A stretch of 64,000 nucleotides of DNA from an uncultured Endozoicomonas sp. (lineage in GTDB: Bacteria; Pseudomonadota; Gammaproteobacteria; Pseudomonadales; Endozoicomonadaceae), in contig OODV01000151.1 of NCBI GenBank assembly GCA_900299555.1, positions 1-64,000 on the forward strand. Reading direction: 5' to 3'. The notes below the pieces were generated by a model. It was not told the DNA's origin, made no database searches, and saw nothing but the letters and a program-made list of their open reading frames with translations. Shown here one piece after another: positions 1 to 9,554 of this stretch. Both the position numbers and the translations under genes were made by a program. How positions within the stretch are numbered: position 1 is the stretch's first letter; the number at the start of each line of letters is the position of its first letter.

Positions 1-1
1 G

Positions 2-97
2 AGTCATCAGAACATTGCTGCAGTCGGGCTGGCCAATAAAATTGCCCGTATTGCCTGGGTGGTGATGACCCGACGGGAAGCTTATAAAGCGGCCTGA
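2..97 (+). CDS. IS110/IS1111-family transposase, C-terminal end (cut by window edge)
   Basis: The only open frame at the left edge encodes about 31 residues ending in a stop at 95-97. The peptide contains ANKIARIAWVVMTRRE, which resembles the conserved C-terminal tail of IS110/IS1111 transposases (family pattern LANKLARIAW). These are DEDD-type recombinases that move the element without long terminal inverted repeats. The rest of the gene lies outside the window, so whether it is intact cannot be judged. Confidence 0.6.
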   Translation, partial: SHQNIAAVGLANKIARIAWVVMTRREAYKAA

Positions 98-437
98 TCC
101 TGATAAAGGTCAGGCGTTAACGGAAACACAAACACTGAGGCAACATGTGTTGCCCACGATTGCGAAGAGAATGAGTTATTGATGGCAAACAGGTAAAAAC
201 CGACAACCTGAAACCTGAACGAAGGCCCGACTCTTTGAAGTCGACTCTGTGATTAAGGACAGGTTGTGCGGATTCCCATCAGGGCCAGGGGCTGCATCAC
301 AACAGCACCGTTAACAGGCCGGATATATGTGGGCAGTTATCTTTGTTTACCAATCAGTAAAACAGGCTCTTGCAAAACGGGGCGAACCATATATGGTCTT
401 CGTGGTTAAAAATTCCTTAAATAGAAGACTTCAGCCT
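98..437. other. Non-coding tail of the IS element and upstream region of the dehydrogenase
   Basis: No convincing gene lies between the transposase stop and the dehydrogenase start. IS110-type elements usually have a long non-coding 3' tail, so part of this stretch probably belongs to the element, but its exact end cannot be fixed here. An open frame in phase with the dehydrogenase runs back to 327, but its first 37 codons do not look like an SDR N-terminus. Confidence 0.4.
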
Positions 438-1280
438 ATGAATAATTTTAATAATAAAGTGGCTGTTATCACCGGTGCGGGTGGTGGCATTGGAAGAGAG
501 ATGGCGTTGCAGCTGGCGAAAGAAGGCTGCCATCTTGCTCTTGGAGATATCAGTCAGCAGGGGCTGGATGAAACCGCAAAGCTGCTTGAACCTTATGGTG
601 TAAAAGTCAGCTGCCATATTGTTGATGTCACTGACCGGCAGCGGATGGAAGCATTACCTGTAGAAGTGATTGAGGTGCACGGTGCTGTAAACCTGTTAGT
701 TAATAATGCCGGTATTACTTTACAGAGCAGCTTCGCAGACCTGAGTATTGAACACTGGGAGTTGGTGATTGGCATCAATCTGTGGGGGGTGATTTATGGT
801 ACCAAAGCTTTCCTGCCTTATCTGAAAGAGCAGGGTAAAAAAGGTTTGGATAATGCGCATATTATTAATATGTCCAGTCTGGCAGGCTTTATTGGCATGC
901 CCAATCAGTCTTCTTATTGTGCAACGAAGTCAGCGGTTAGAGCGATCAGTGAAACACTGTGGGCTGAATTGCATATGGATAATATTGGGGTGACCAGTGT
1001 TCATCCTGGTGCGATTAAAACCAATATACTTAACGCTCACCTCGACAAAGCGGGTAACCCGGCAAATGCTGCTGCCATTAACAGAAAGGTGGATAAGTTT
1101 GCTATGGATACTGATAAGGCTGTCGCTAAAATGCTGAATGCGGTCAGGAAGAATAAACAGAGAGTGATTATAGGAACTGATTCACATTTGGTTGAAAGGT
1201 TTAAGCGGCTTCTACCTTCTGCTATCCATAAGCCTTTTGCGAAGATGTTTGCTAAAGAGCAGCTTGCCCGGACCAGTTGA
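438..1280 (+). CDS. Short-chain dehydrogenase/reductase (SDR family)
   Basis: A classical SDR of about 280 residues that should catalyse NAD(P)(H)-dependent oxidation or reduction of an alcohol or ketone; the substrate is unknown. Visible motifs are the Rossmann dinucleotide loop TGAGGGIG near residue 10, NNAG around residue 90, the catalytic serine in INMSS and the YCATK (YxxxK) motif. The start at 438 places the glycine-rich loop at the usual distance from the N-terminus; upstream in-frame starts would add residues from the IS-derived region. It converges on sctU, with only about 45 bases between the two stops. Confidence 0.85.
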   Translation: MNNFNNKVAVITGAGGGIGREMALQLAKEGCHLALGDISQQGLDETAKLLEPYGVKVSCHIVDVTDRQRMEALPVEVIEVHGAVNLLVNNAGITLQSSFADLSIEHWELVIGINLWGVIYGTKAFLPYLKEQGKKGLDNAHIINMSSLAGFIGMPNQSSYCATKSAVRAISETLWAELHMDNIGVTSVHPGAIKTNILNAHLDKAGNPANAAAINRKVDKFAMDTDKAVAKMLNAVRKNKQRVIIGTDSHLVERFKRLLPSAIHKPFAKMFAKEQLARTS

Positions 1281-1324
1281 TCTTTTATTCAGCAGCATCA
1301 TTTTTTATTAAATGTTGTTGCTGG

Positions 1325-2389
1325 CTACTCTTCGGCAGGTGATTCATTATCTTTTTCCTGCTCTTTAATTTCCTGTACCCAGCGGAAGACTTCTGCAACG
1401 GGTTCAATCAAATCACCGGGAATAAAATCAGTAATGTTCAAATGAAACAGGGCGTGGGCCAATGGAACGTTTTCAAGAACAGGAATGCCTTCTTTTTCGG
1501 CAATTTTAATGATAAACCGGGCATGACCACCACGTCCTTTAACCGTAACAATAGGAAGGGGTGTTTTACCTTGACGGTACTGCAAGCCAATCGCCAGGTG
1601 GGTTGGGTTTTTAATAACAACGTCTGACTTACCGGTGTTTTCAGCCTGGTTCAGTATTTCATGATGAATCTCTTTACGCTTACCTTTTATTTCGGGGCTA
1701 CCTTCACTTTCCTTGTGTTCCCGTTTGACTTCATCCTTACTCATTCTGTTTTGCTTCATAAAGTTATAGCGTTCAAACATATAGTCCAGAACTGCAATGA
1801 TTACGAAAGCAATCACTGCATAAAGTAATAGCTTTTTAAGTAAATGACCTGTGACAGGCAAAATACACTCTCTGCCACAATAGGGCATATTCACCATGTC
1901 TCCGAGGCTTGAGTAGATGACATAGTAAACAACTAATGAAAGAAAAATGATTTTTATGACTGACTTAAAAAATTCTATGAGATTTTTCAGTGCGAATATC
2001 TTTTTCAATCCGCCAACCGGACTGATTTTGTTAATATCCGGTTTGATACCTTCAGGGGCAAATAACATACCGAACTGCATTATATTACCAATGATTGCAG
2101 AAGCAGCGGATACGGCTACCAGAGGTATCAGTAATTCCATGGTTTTGTCCAAAATCCCATGGGTAACAATCTTAAAGGCTTCTTCAAAGGGTTCGTTGTA
2201 GACAGTTGATGGCAGGATGACCATCTCTATAATGCCACTGATATAGTCGTCACTCATTACCCAAAGCAGCGCTAACACTGCAATCAACCCGAAAGTACCG
2301 GAGACTTCTTTACTCTTGGCAACCTGTCCTTTTTGCCGGGCATCCCGAAGTTTTTTGGGGGTGGGCTCTTCGGTTTTTTCTGCACTCAT
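1325..2389 (-). CDS. sctU: Type III secretion export apparatus switch protein SctU
   Basis: Inner-membrane export gate component that controls the switch from early to late substrates. The N-terminal half has four hydrophobic segments, and the cytoplasmic C-terminal domain contains the NPTH autocleavage site (KNPTHLAIGL), where the family cuts between Asn and Pro. The N-terminal EKTEEPTPKKLRDARQKGQV is typical of YscU/FlhB. At 354 residues it is the normal length. It is the last gene of the operon and overlaps sctT by 4 bases, which indicates translational coupling. A flagellar FlhB is unlikely because the neighbours are of the non-flagellar type. Confidence 0.93.
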   Translation of the reverse strand: MSAEKTEEPTPKKLRDARQKGQVAKSKEVSGTFGLIAVLALLWVMSDDYISGIIEMVILPSTVYNEPFEEAFKIVTHGILDKTMELLIPLVAVSAASAIIGNIMQFGMLFAPEGIKPDINKISPVGGLKKIFALKNLIEFFKSVIKIIFLSLVVYYVIYSSLGDMVNMPYCGRECILPVTGHLLKKLLLYAVIAFVIIAVLDYMFERYNFMKQNRMSKDEVKREHKESEGSPEIKGKRKEIHHEILNQAENTGKSDVVIKNPTHLAIGLQYRQGKTPLPIVTVKGRGGHARFIIKIAEKEGIPVLENVPLAHALFHLNITDFIPGDLIEPVAEVFRWVQEIKEQEKDNESPAEE

Positions 2390-3177
2390 CGCCAGAGTAC
2401 TCCCAGAGATTCAAAGAGTTGGGGGACACTCAGCATATGTTTACGGGCAAGCTCCATTATGGTTCCAACGTATACGACCAAAATAGCTGCAGCGACAGCA
2501 GATTTTATAGGCATGGCAAGAATAAAAACATTGAGCTGTGGTGCAGCCCTGCTGATCAGGGCAATCCCGAACTCCGTGATAAACATGGCAATAATCACCG
2601 GTGCGGATAACCACATGGCCAGTTGAATAATCAGGTCAAACTGTCCCAGGAAAAAGTCGGTGGCTTCCTGGTTGATCTGGGGGAAGTAACTGAAGACCGG
2701 CCAGACTTGGTAAGTTATCATGAGACTTTCCAATATAAGTAAGAACAGACCGCTGGTCATTATCAGGGCTATAAATGCCTGTGTGAATAAAATACCTAAT
2801 GGTGATGTTTCTGCCCCTGAGAAAGGGTTCAGAGTGCTCGCCATGGAAGCACCCCGCTGGTTATCAATAAAAAAGCCAGCCGATTCCAGTGCCCAGAATG
2901 GGATGGCCAGTACGAACCCCATGATGGCACCGATGAAGGCTTCTTTGATAACTATGCCACCAGTATCATAAATTGATAATGCTTCGTCTGGTTTGGTCTC
3001 AGACAGCATGGGGTGCATAAAGAGCACCAGGCACATGCAGATGCCATTACGTATCATGGCACCGCCAAGGTTGCGTTTGTGCAGCATGGGAAGAACGGTA
3101 AACATGGAAACTATTCGGGGCATCCCCATTGAAAGGATATAAAACCACTCTTTCAAATCGTCGACAGGCAGAATCAT
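2386..3177 (-). CDS. sctT: Type III secretion export apparatus protein SctT
   Basis: A 263-residue multispanning membrane protein of the SctT/SpaR/FliR family, part of the SctRST export gate helix assembly. It has several long hydrophobic stretches, and the conserved segment around NPFSGAETSPLG matches the family. It lies between sctS (2 bases away) and sctU (overlap), the order normally seen in injectisome operons. Confidence 0.92.
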   Translation of the reverse strand: MILPVDDLKEWFYILSMGMPRIVSMFTVLPMLHKRNLGGAMIRNGICMCLVLFMHPMLSETKPDEALSIYDTGGIVIKEAFIGAIMGFVLAIPFWALESAGFFIDNQRGASMASTLNPFSGAETSPLGILFTQAFIALIMTSGLFLLILESLMITYQVWPVFSYFPQINQEATDFFLGQFDLIIQLAMWLSAPVIIAMFITEFGIALISRAAPQLNVFILAMPIKSAVAAAILVVYVGTIMELARKHMLSVPQLFESLGVLWR

Positions 3178-3179
3178 TG

Positions 3180-3443
3180 TCAGAGCCTTTGGAACATGTC
3201 CATGACAGCAATCGAGAAGTTATAGATTTCGATGCCTATCCATCGTGAGGTCAGGAAAATACTGATAATGACCGCCACCAGTTTAAAAGCAAAGGGCAGG
3301 GTCTGTTCCTGAATCTGTGTCAGTGCCTGAATCAAACTGATTAACAGGCCGACTACTGATGCCGCAATGATAGGGGGCATGGAAAGCAGTAATGTCAGCC
3401 AGAGTGCCTGAGCTGTGAGTGTCAGTATATGCGGGTCATGCAT
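3180..3443 (-). CDS. sctS: Type III secretion export apparatus protein SctS
   Basis: An 87-residue protein with two transmembrane helices, the usual size and topology of SctS/FliQ. The loop motif SLIQALTQIQEQTLPFAFKL is strongly conserved in this family. It overlaps the end of sctR by 8 bases and is followed after 2 bases by sctT. Confidence 0.93.
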   Translation of the reverse strand: MHDPHILTLTAQALWLTLLLSMPPIIAASVVGLLISLIQALTQIQEQTLPFAFKLVAVIISIFLTSRWIGIEIYNFSIAVMDMFQRL

Positions 3444-4104
3444 AGCTCAGCACCAGTCCGTGAATGAGACGTGTCCATCCGTCCAGCAACACAAATAGCA
3501 GGAGCTTGAAGGGCAGGGATATGGTCATGGGCGACACCATCATCATACCCATGGCCAGAAGTATATTAGAGACAATCAAATCAATAACGATAAACGGCAG
3601 GTAAAGCAGGAATCCGATTTCAAAGGCTTTGGTCAGCTCGGTGATACAGTAGGATGGCATCAGCACAATCAGGTCATCAGCAGAGAGCTGGGCTTGGTAA
3701 GCCTTTGGCCACAGTACCCGTGCTGTTTTTAGAAAGAAATTCCTTTCTCTTTCGTTGGTATTCTTTTTTAGAAAGTCCCGGTAAGGCTTGATCAGTAGCT
3801 CGATGTTATTCATTAGTGCTTGACTGTCATCAGTCTGAAAGCTGATATTCTCCTCTTCAATGATATCCCAGGCCTCAAAGCCAACAGGTGCCATGATATA
3901 AAGCGTCAGGATTATGGCCAGGGCATTCATGGCAATGTTAGGAGGAATCTGCTGAAGACCGGTGGCATTTCTCAGAATGGAAAAAACGACGACCAGTTTC
4001 AGGAATGATGTACCCATAACCGCCAGAAAAGGCACCAGCGCCATCAGCGCCAGTGGTATCATCAAATAAAAAGGACTGGTGAGAGTAATCGCGCCGCTTT
4101 CCAT
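3436..4104 (-). CDS. sctR: Type III secretion export apparatus protein SctR
   Basis: A 222-residue SctR/FliP-family membrane protein, the most abundant subunit of the export gate. Visible features are a hydrophobic N-terminus, the conserved TSFLKLVVVFSILRNA and QQIPPNIAMNALA segments, and a hydrophobic C-terminus with MGMMMVSPMTISLPFKLLLF. It lacks the long cleaved signal region of FliP, as expected for a non-flagellar system. About 60 bases separate it from sctQ upstream. Confidence 0.94.
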   Translation of the reverse strand: MESGAITLTSPFYLMIPLALMALVPFLAVMGTSFLKLVVVFSILRNATGLQQIPPNIAMNALAIILTLYIMAPVGFEAWDIIEEENISFQTDDSQALMNNIELLIKPYRDFLKKNTNERERNFFLKTARVLWPKAYQAQLSADDLIVLMPSYCITELTKAFEIGFLLYLPFIVIDLIVSNILLAMGMMMVSPMTISLPFKLLLFVLLDGWTRLIHGLVLSYA

Positions 4105-4167
4105 AGTCGCCCTATATAAGTCTCTCTGTTATCAGGAAACTTTTTATCAAGATGGTCTTAAAAGAAG

Positions 4168-5139
4168 TCAGTCGACAATTCTGGTAATACGCGCACCCAG
4201 TCGATTGTTTATCTGTACCAGCTGGCATTCGGCAATCAATTTGCCACCGGCCCGAACACGTACCGGTTGTTCAATGGGACGGTCCAGTTCAAATATGTGA
4301 CCTGCCTGAAGAGCCTGAACTTCCTGTGCACTGAACTGTTGTCGGCCCACTTCAAATAAAAGGTCAATCTCAATATCTGACAGGTCTATCGGCTCCTGTT
4401 CATGATGCATCTGATCGTCTTCCATTGTATCCATCCTGTGTTTGATGGTGATTTGAGAGCCTTCTGCTTCTCCGATGAAAGCAACATTCTGGCTGACTCT
4501 GATAATCAGCTGTTGTCCGGTTACGTGGTAATGGAAAAATACAATATCACCGATACCCAGCCCACTGGCTTCTTCTTTAGATAGCTTTGCCTGTCCCAGT
4601 TCCAGACCTGCCCAGATAGGTATATCGGTGGTTTGCTCGTGGATATGAGTGGGGAGTAGTTTCAGCAGCTCAAATACTATAGGGTTGCTTTCCAGATAGA
4701 TGGGGTATTGCGTACCCGCTATCTGGATATTCATAGCCAGCTCCGCCCGCTGTGATTGATCGGCATTGGGCATCATGTCAGAGAACTTGATAGAGATACC
4801 AAGTCCCTGCATCAGATACTCAAATAAGTTTTGTAGCCTGTTTTCCAGTGCAGCCAACATCAATTCTCTGGGGAGCTTTAGTAACACCTGGCTGTTAAGG
4901 TTCTCCGGCATTATACGATCAATCAATGCACTGCCCGTGTACAGAGAGACAGGTTGATGGTTTATTTCAAGTTGCATGCAGATGGCAGGCATATTTTGTG
5001 CCGCGATACTGCCGAGTGAGATGTCCCACCTGTCGTCATTAACCGGCAGGGCAAGTTCTGTCTGACGGTTGCTCAGGATTTGACTAAGCAGCAGCTGTGA
5101 GGGTGAGACAGAGGGTAGATCAATAAGTTCTGCTGCCAT
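4168..5139 (-). CDS. sctQ: Type III secretion C-ring (sorting platform) protein SctQ
   Basis: A 323-residue protein whose last 80 or so residues form a SpoA/FliN-type surface-presentation domain (LSDIEIDLLFEVGRQQFS, then EVQALQAGHIFELD). SctQ proteins build the cytoplasmic sorting platform that loads substrates and chaperones below the export gate. The middle contains a second, weaker SpoA-like region. Operon position between sctP and sctR supports the call. An internal start producing a short C-terminal form, known in some SctQ families, could not be demonstrated. Confidence 0.88.
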   Translation of the reverse strand: MAAELIDLPSVSPSQLLLSQILSNRQTELALPVNDDRWDISLGSIAAQNMPAICMQLEINHQPVSLYTGSALIDRIMPENLNSQVLLKLPRELMLAALENRLQNLFEYLMQGLGISIKFSDMMPNADQSQRAELAMNIQIAGTQYPIYLESNPIVFELLKLLPTHIHEQTTDIPIWAGLELGQAKLSKEEASGLGIGDIVFFHYHVTGQQLIIRVSQNVAFIGEAEGSQITIKHRMDTMEDDQMHHEQEPIDLSDIEIDLLFEVGRQQFSAQEVQALQAGHIFELDRPIEQPVRVRAGGKLIAECQLVQINNRLGARITRIVD

Positions 5140-5147
5140 GGTTCAAC

Positions 5148-5888
5148 CTATGCCTGATCGTTTCTGGAAGAGTTCTGGTCATCATCTTCAGCAACATACT
5201 GGTTACGTGAACGGCCATCGGTATCCTGATTGTCACCACCTGACATATTGATATTGACCTGAACCTTATCGTTGGAGAATCGTTCAGCCAGCATTTTCTG
5301 CAGGTTTGCTTCATGCTGGGCCAGGAAGTTTCCTGCCTCTGCTGATGATGTGTTCATGGTTACCGTCAGCTCACCACCCAGCCTCTGGATTCTAATCTCG
5401 GTACCGGGCAGTACACTGTCTTTCAGGGATATTCGAACCTCAGCCCCATTGATGGCATCTTTTGCGGAAACCTGGATCTGATCTGCAAGCTTAGTAAGAG
5501 CCGCATCAATTTCCTTTACACTGCTTGCCTGTGGGATTTCACGAAGCTGGGCATCCGCTTTTATCTGGCCTTGAGTGTTATTGATTTGAGCGTGCTCTGA
5601 CCCATCCCGCATATTGTGGGGCATGTGTTCTCCGCCCTGATCTTTTCCCTGACGGCCTTTTATGGCGTCTTTAGAGCTCTTACTGCGTTCTGCCATCAGG
5701 CTCTCAAGGCTCAGGTCTTTATCACCTCCGGCCTTTTTCTCTTTTTCCCGCTTCTCTTTTGCCATTCGATCAGCAAAATCACTGGCCTGCCTTTCTGAAA
5801 CTTTACGGCTCTGCTGGTTATAGTCCTGATGCTGAGTAGGAGGCGTTGATTGGGTACTGCCACTCTGATTTAAGCCTTGTGTCGACAT
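5148..5888 (-). CDS. sctP: Type III secretion needle-length regulator, SctP-like
   Basis: A 246-residue protein with a low-complexity hydrophilic N-terminal half (Gln/Ser/Lys/Glu-rich) and a compact C-terminal domain around residues 130-205 (VRISLKDSVLPGTEIRIQRL, then LTVTMNTSS) that resembles the T3S4/FliK-type substrate-switching domain. SctP proteins measure needle length and trigger the switch through SctU. The family diverges quickly, so the assignment rests on domain layout and on position between sctO and sctQ. Confidence 0.75.
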   Translation of the reverse strand: MSTQGLNQSGSTQSTPPTQHQDYNQQSRKVSERQASDFADRMAKEKREKEKKAGGDKDLSLESLMAERSKSSKDAIKGRQGKDQGGEHMPHNMRDGSEHAQINNTQGQIKADAQLREIPQASSVKEIDAALTKLADQIQVSAKDAINGAEVRISLKDSVLPGTEIRIQRLGGELTVTMNTSSAEAGNFLAQHEANLQKMLAERFSNDKVQVNINMSGGDNQDTDGRSRNQYVAEDDDQNSSRNDQA

Positions 5889-5900
5889 TATGATTGACTC

Positions 5901-6404
5901 CTATTCCTTGGGTCTAACGGTAAATTCTTCCATTTCCAGGTCTTCAAGACGTTTGGTTTCTTTTTCAGCCTCTTCGTCCTGCACCTTGCAGAACTCTTCA
6001 AACTTTTCCACAGCCAGCTTGGTCTTATAGTGAGCCTGTTTTGCCATCTCAAGTAGCTGCTCTGCTTCTGTCACCTGTTGTTCTGCTTCTACGACCCGCT
6101 GCTCTGCTTCTGAAATTGCTTGCTCCATTGACGCATCTTTCTCACGTAATATGGCGACTTTCTGTTTCAGTCGATCCAGATCATGCTGTTGAATACTGGT
6201 GTTCATAATATTATCGTAGAGTCGCTGCTCTTCTTGACTGCGCCACAGAATATAGTCTTGCAAGTCCTGTTTGCGTTGTTCGACTTCCTGCTTTCTTTTT
6301 ATGACTTCCTGTCTACGAAGCTCCAGTTCCTGTTCACACAGCTTCACTTCACGCTCGGCAGCTTGCTCGCGTATATTTTTAACTTTCAGCAACTCCTTGA
6401 GCAT
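5901..6404 (-). CDS. sctO: Type III secretion stalk protein SctO
   Basis: A 167-residue almost entirely charged and alpha-helical protein (long runs of E/Q/R/K heptads), as expected for the YscO/FliJ-type coiled coil that sits in the central pore of the SctN ATPase ring and links it to SctV. It starts 4 bases after the sctN stop. Sequence identity is low in this family; the coiled-coil composition, length and location carry the call. Confidence 0.83.
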   Translation of the reverse strand: MLKELLKVKNIREQAAEREVKLCEQELELRRQEVIKRKQEVEQRKQDLQDYILWRSQEEQRLYDNIMNTSIQQHDLDRLKQKVAILREKDASMEQAISEAEQRVVEAEQQVTEAEQLLEMAKQAHYKTKLAVEKFEEFCKVQDEEAEKETKRLEDLEMEEFTVRPKE

Positions 6405-6408
6405 AATC

Positions 6409-7752
6409 TTAGTATTCTGCTAGTTGCTGGAGTTGAAGAATGGTCTGGTCAAAGGGCATCAGCTCGTCAGTTCTCTGCTTCAGGAATGTTCTGATCGTCT
6501 CAATTTTGTGTATTGCTTCATCGGCTACGTGATCAGCGCCCTGTTTGTATTCACCCACTTTGACCAGCAGCTCGATTTCATCGTACTTGGCCATCAATTG
6601 GCGTATCTTTGTTGTAGCCGCACGGTGTTCAGGTGTAGTAATCGCATTCATAACCCGGCTGGCACTGGCCAGAACATCAATGGCGGGGAATTGACCGGCA
6701 GCAGCCAGCTTTCTGGAGAGAATAATATGGCCATCGAGAATCGATCGGGTTTCATCGGCTACCGGTTCTGTCATGTCATCGCCTTCAACCAGCACAGTAT
6801 ATAGTGCAGTGATTGAGCCAACATCAGACATGCCTGTGCGCTCCATGAGTTTGGGGAGCGTTGCAAATACAGAAGGAGGAAAACCTCGACGGGTCGGTGG
6901 CTCACCTGCTGCCAGACCAATTTCACGTTGGGCACGGGCAAATCGAGTAACCGAATCCATTAGCAGAAGTACTCGTTTGCCTTTGTCTCGGAAGTATTCA
7001 GCAACCGCCGTGGCGGTATAGGCCGCTTTTGAACGTTCCATGGACGATTTGTCGGATGTGGCTACGATAATAACGGATTTTTTGACCCCTTCAGGACCCA
7101 GGTCGTGTTCAATAAATTCACGTAATTCACGCCCCCGCTCACCGATCAGAGCCAGAACCGTAACATCCACCTCAGCACCTTTAACCAGCATTGATAACAG
7201 CGTACTCTTACCACCGCCAGCCGCGGCAAATATCCCCATTCTCTGACCTTCACCGCAAGTCAGAATGCTATCAATGGCCTTAACCCCCAATGGGATTGGG
7301 TGGTCGATAATTCGTCGGGTCATAGGGTCAGGGGCGTCGGCATAAACGGGATAATGAGATTCAGGCTCAATACCTTTAAATGCATCCGGGTTCAGCGGGT
7401 TGCCCATCCCATCCAGTACATGGCCCAGAAGGTGAGGTCCTACAGCCACATGATGTACTTTGCCTGTAGGTATAACTTCGGTGGTTGAGGAAATGCCCAT
7501 GATTTCCCCCAGAGGCGCAAGTACCGTCTCATGCCCCTGGAAGCCTACCACTTCAGCGTATGAGTTCCGGTCATTATCATCAGGGTTATTGGGAGATACC
7601 AGCTGACAGAGTTCGCCAATTTTCACTCCGGGTACAGCGGCTTTGATGATCATTCCCTGGACTTCGGTGACACGCCCACGGATGTCTATCAGCCTGCCAC
7701 TTTCGACAGTGCCCTGAAGTGCACTGGTCAGATAGTTAAACGCTTGAGCCAA
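6409..7752 (-). CDS. sctN: Type III secretion ATPase SctN
   Basis: A 447-residue ATPase of the SctN/FliI/F1-beta family that unfolds substrates and releases chaperones at the base of the injectisome. The Walker A loop is [11 protein letters not shown], followed by [12 protein letters not shown] and the Walker B region [38 protein letters not shown] is the conserved segment found in type III ATPases. It is the first gene of the minus-strand operon, so its promoter should lie in the 7753-8019 interval. Confidence 0.95.
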   Translation of the reverse strand: MAQAFNYLTSALQGTVESGRLIDIRGRVTEVQGMIIKAAVPGVKIGELCQLVSPNNPDDNDRNSYAEVVGFQGHETVLAPLGEIMGISSTTEVIPTGKVHHVAVGPHLLGHVLDGMGNPLNPDAFKGIEPESHYPVYADAPDPMTRRIIDHPIPLGVKAIDSILTCGEGQRMGIFAAAGGGKSTLLSMLVKGAEVDVTVLALIGERGRELREFIEHDLGPEGVKKSVIIVATSDKSSMERSKAAYTATAVAEYFRDKGKRVLLLMDSVTRFARAQREIGLAAGEPPTRRGFPPSVFATLPKLMERTGMSDVGSITALYTVLVEGDDMTEPVADETRSILDGHIILSRKLAAAGQFPAIDVLASASRVMNAITTPEHRAATTKIRQLMAKYDEIELLVKVGEYKQGADHVADEAIHKIETIRTFLKQRTDELMPFDQTILQLQQLAEY

Positions 7753-8079
7753 CTTGATGCCTCCATTATTTTTCTTTCTCTGGAAGTGCTGCTTTTGAGA
7801 TCCTTCCCATTTTCATGGCTGAAGAGCGCAGCACTTCACTCTTGGTAGTATGGAGTAATTATCCAGACGCGACGGAGTATAGTTCTTCTACTCAGTGCGT
7901 GGTTGAAAACTGGATAAGGGCTCCCGATTCCAATACAGGCTCTTACATTCTTTTCGGCCTGATGATTTCGAGCTGAAATGGAGTTGATAAATTAAATGTA
8001 GATAGAGTGGCAGAAGAGCAAAGAAGGGTTGTGGAAACCCTTCTTTATATTGAATATTATGAGAATTGAGATTATAGGA
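7753..8079. other. Intergenic region upstream of sctN
   Basis: This 327-base stretch contains no gene that can be supported. It should hold the promoter of the sctN-U operon and, at 8020-8046, the terminator of the chaperone gene. No clear -35/-10 pair or activator site could be assigned by eye. Confidence 0.5.
8020..8046 (-). terminator. Hairpin terminator after the chaperone gene
   Basis: Two 11-base arms (AAAGAAGGGTT and AACCCTTCTTT) form a perfect stem around a 5-base loop, about 35 bases after the chaperone stop on the minus strand. The T-run is short, so termination may be partial, leaving some read-through into the sctN operon. Confidence 0.65.
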
Positions 8080-8586
8080 TTATACCATCATTCCCATGTC
8101 ACCTGGGCCACCGGGAGCACCTCCTGGACCGTTTTGAGCAGGATGTGATGTTTTAGCTGAAGGGGCCTGTTCCTGCTTGGATTCATCCAGTTCACTGACA
8201 CACCATTCGAGGGTGTTTACAAACTTTTCTAAGGTTGATTCAAATAAACCATAATCACAGGAAGCCTGAAGAGAACGAATTAACAGCACTTCAGTTTTAT
8301 CATGATTTAATGCCAGAAATGCCGCCTGCATGCTGTGGTGTTGGAGGTTCAGAGAGCACATCTTTTCCAGCAGAGCGGTTTTTTCCGGGCTGTCATAGGT
8401 AATCATAGGTCGAACAGAAGCGACAAAGACCAGTGCCTCATCATCCTCCAGATACTCCATGTTAACGATTAATGTATCGTCAAAACACAGGCCACAGGCG
8501 TCATGTTCGTTTAGTTTGAGTTCTCCCAGACCGATGCTCTGGGCAAAGTGTTGTAGATGCTGTTCTACATTCTGCTTGAAAGACAT
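8080..8586 (-). CDS. Type III secretion class I chaperone (CesT/SycE-like)
   Basis: A 168-residue acidic protein with the composition and length of CesT/SycE-type chaperones, which dimerise and bind effector or translocator N-termini. The first 130 residues alternate strands and helices in the expected way (LIVNMEYLEDDEALVFVAS; then AAFLALNHDKTEVLLIRSL). The C-terminus is an unusual Gly/Pro/Met-rich tail (GGAPGGPGDMGMMV). It lies directly upstream of the sct operon on the same strand. Sequence alone does not name its client. Confidence 0.7.
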   Translation of the reverse strand: MSFKQNVEQHLQHFAQSIGLGELKLNEHDACGLCFDDTLIVNMEYLEDDEALVFVASVRPMITYDSPEKTALLEKMCSLNLQHHSMQAAFLALNHDKTEVLLIRSLQASCDYGLFESTLEKFVNTLEWCVSELDESKQEQAPSAKTSHPAQNGPGGAPGGPGDMGMMV

Positions 8587-8837
8587 CAGGCCCTTCCCTC
8601 CACTGATTTATTTTTCATAATAGAAGCAATTTATTTTTGATAATCTATTTATAGCTTAGACACTATATATAGCTCAGACATTCCGCATGTAAAAAAAAAT
8701 CTATAGATATAATCGGCTGATTGATGCATTTCATAAAAAGCTTCAAAAAATATCAGAATCAATGGATGCAAAGCCGGATGCTTTCCTTCAAGATACAAAA
8801 TCATTTAAGGCTATTAATTTGGTTTGGTAAATAGTTT

Positions 8838-9332
8838 GTGATTGATGACACTGTCTGGATGAAAGAGGCCCTGTTGGAGGCTGGTAAAGGCCGTAATCTG
8901 GGGGAAGTCCCTGTGGGGGCCGTGGTGGTTAAAGATGGTCAGATTATAGCCCGGGCCTGTAATCAGCCGATTTCATCCTGTAATCCTGTTGCCCATGCCG
9001 AAATTCTGGCACTTCAGTCTGCTGCAACAGTCATCGGGAATTACCGGCTGGTGGATTGTGATCTTTATGTCACACTGGAGCCCTGCACTATGTGTGCGGG
9101 CGCCATTGTCCATAGCCGGATTCGACGCCTGATATACGGTGCTGCCGAACCTAAGGCCGGAGCGATTGTCAGTGCAGCAAGGGTGCTTGAGCAACCCCAG
9201 ATGAACCATCGTGTTGAGATTAACGGGGGGGTTCTTCAGGCTGAGTGCAGTGAGATGATCAGCGATTTTTTCCGTTTTCGACGACAACAGAGGCGTGAGG
9301 AGAAAAGAAAGCAGCCTTTTGTGGAAAAATAG
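8838..9332 (+). CDS. tadA: tRNA adenosine(34) deaminase TadA
   Basis: Zinc-dependent deaminase that converts A34 of tRNA-Arg(ACG) to inosine. The cytidine/deoxycytidylate-deaminase signature is complete: HAE (in PVAHAEILAL) with the catalytic glutamate and PCTMC (EPCTMCAGAI) for zinc binding. Length (164 residues) is normal. The start is a GTG; no nearby in-frame ATG gives a better N-terminus. Confidence 0.93.
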   Translation: MIDDTVWMKEALLEAGKGRNLGEVPVGAVVVKDGQIIARACNQPISSCNPVAHAEILALQSAATVIGNYRLVDCDLYVTLEPCTMCAGAIVHSRIRRLIYGAAEPKAGAIVSAARVLEQPQMNHRVEINGGVLQAECSEMISDFFRFRRQQRREEKRKQPFVEK

Positions 9333-9554
9333 CGCCATAAATGGCCTATGACTGCTGGTTTCCGAAGGCTGGTTTCGATTATTATAGGCAGCCTTTGATC
9401 ATTCCCCCTGAGTTGAGAGGCTGCAGCATAAGGACTGGCTTGTAATCCAATCAGGAAGTGGCCATCTATGCCGGCTTTCTGATGTTTATTATTATTTGCT
9501 CATCCAGGCTGTAGCTCCTCATAGCTGTTAATTGGCCCGAGGACAGACCAGAAC

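Noticed and set aside
327..437. N-terminal extension of the dehydrogenase
   Set aside because: The added residues come from the IS-derived region and displace the Rossmann loop from its normal position.
5120..5314. Minus-strand ORF overlapping sctQ and sctP
   Set aside because: It lies out of frame within two well-supported genes and has no domain content.
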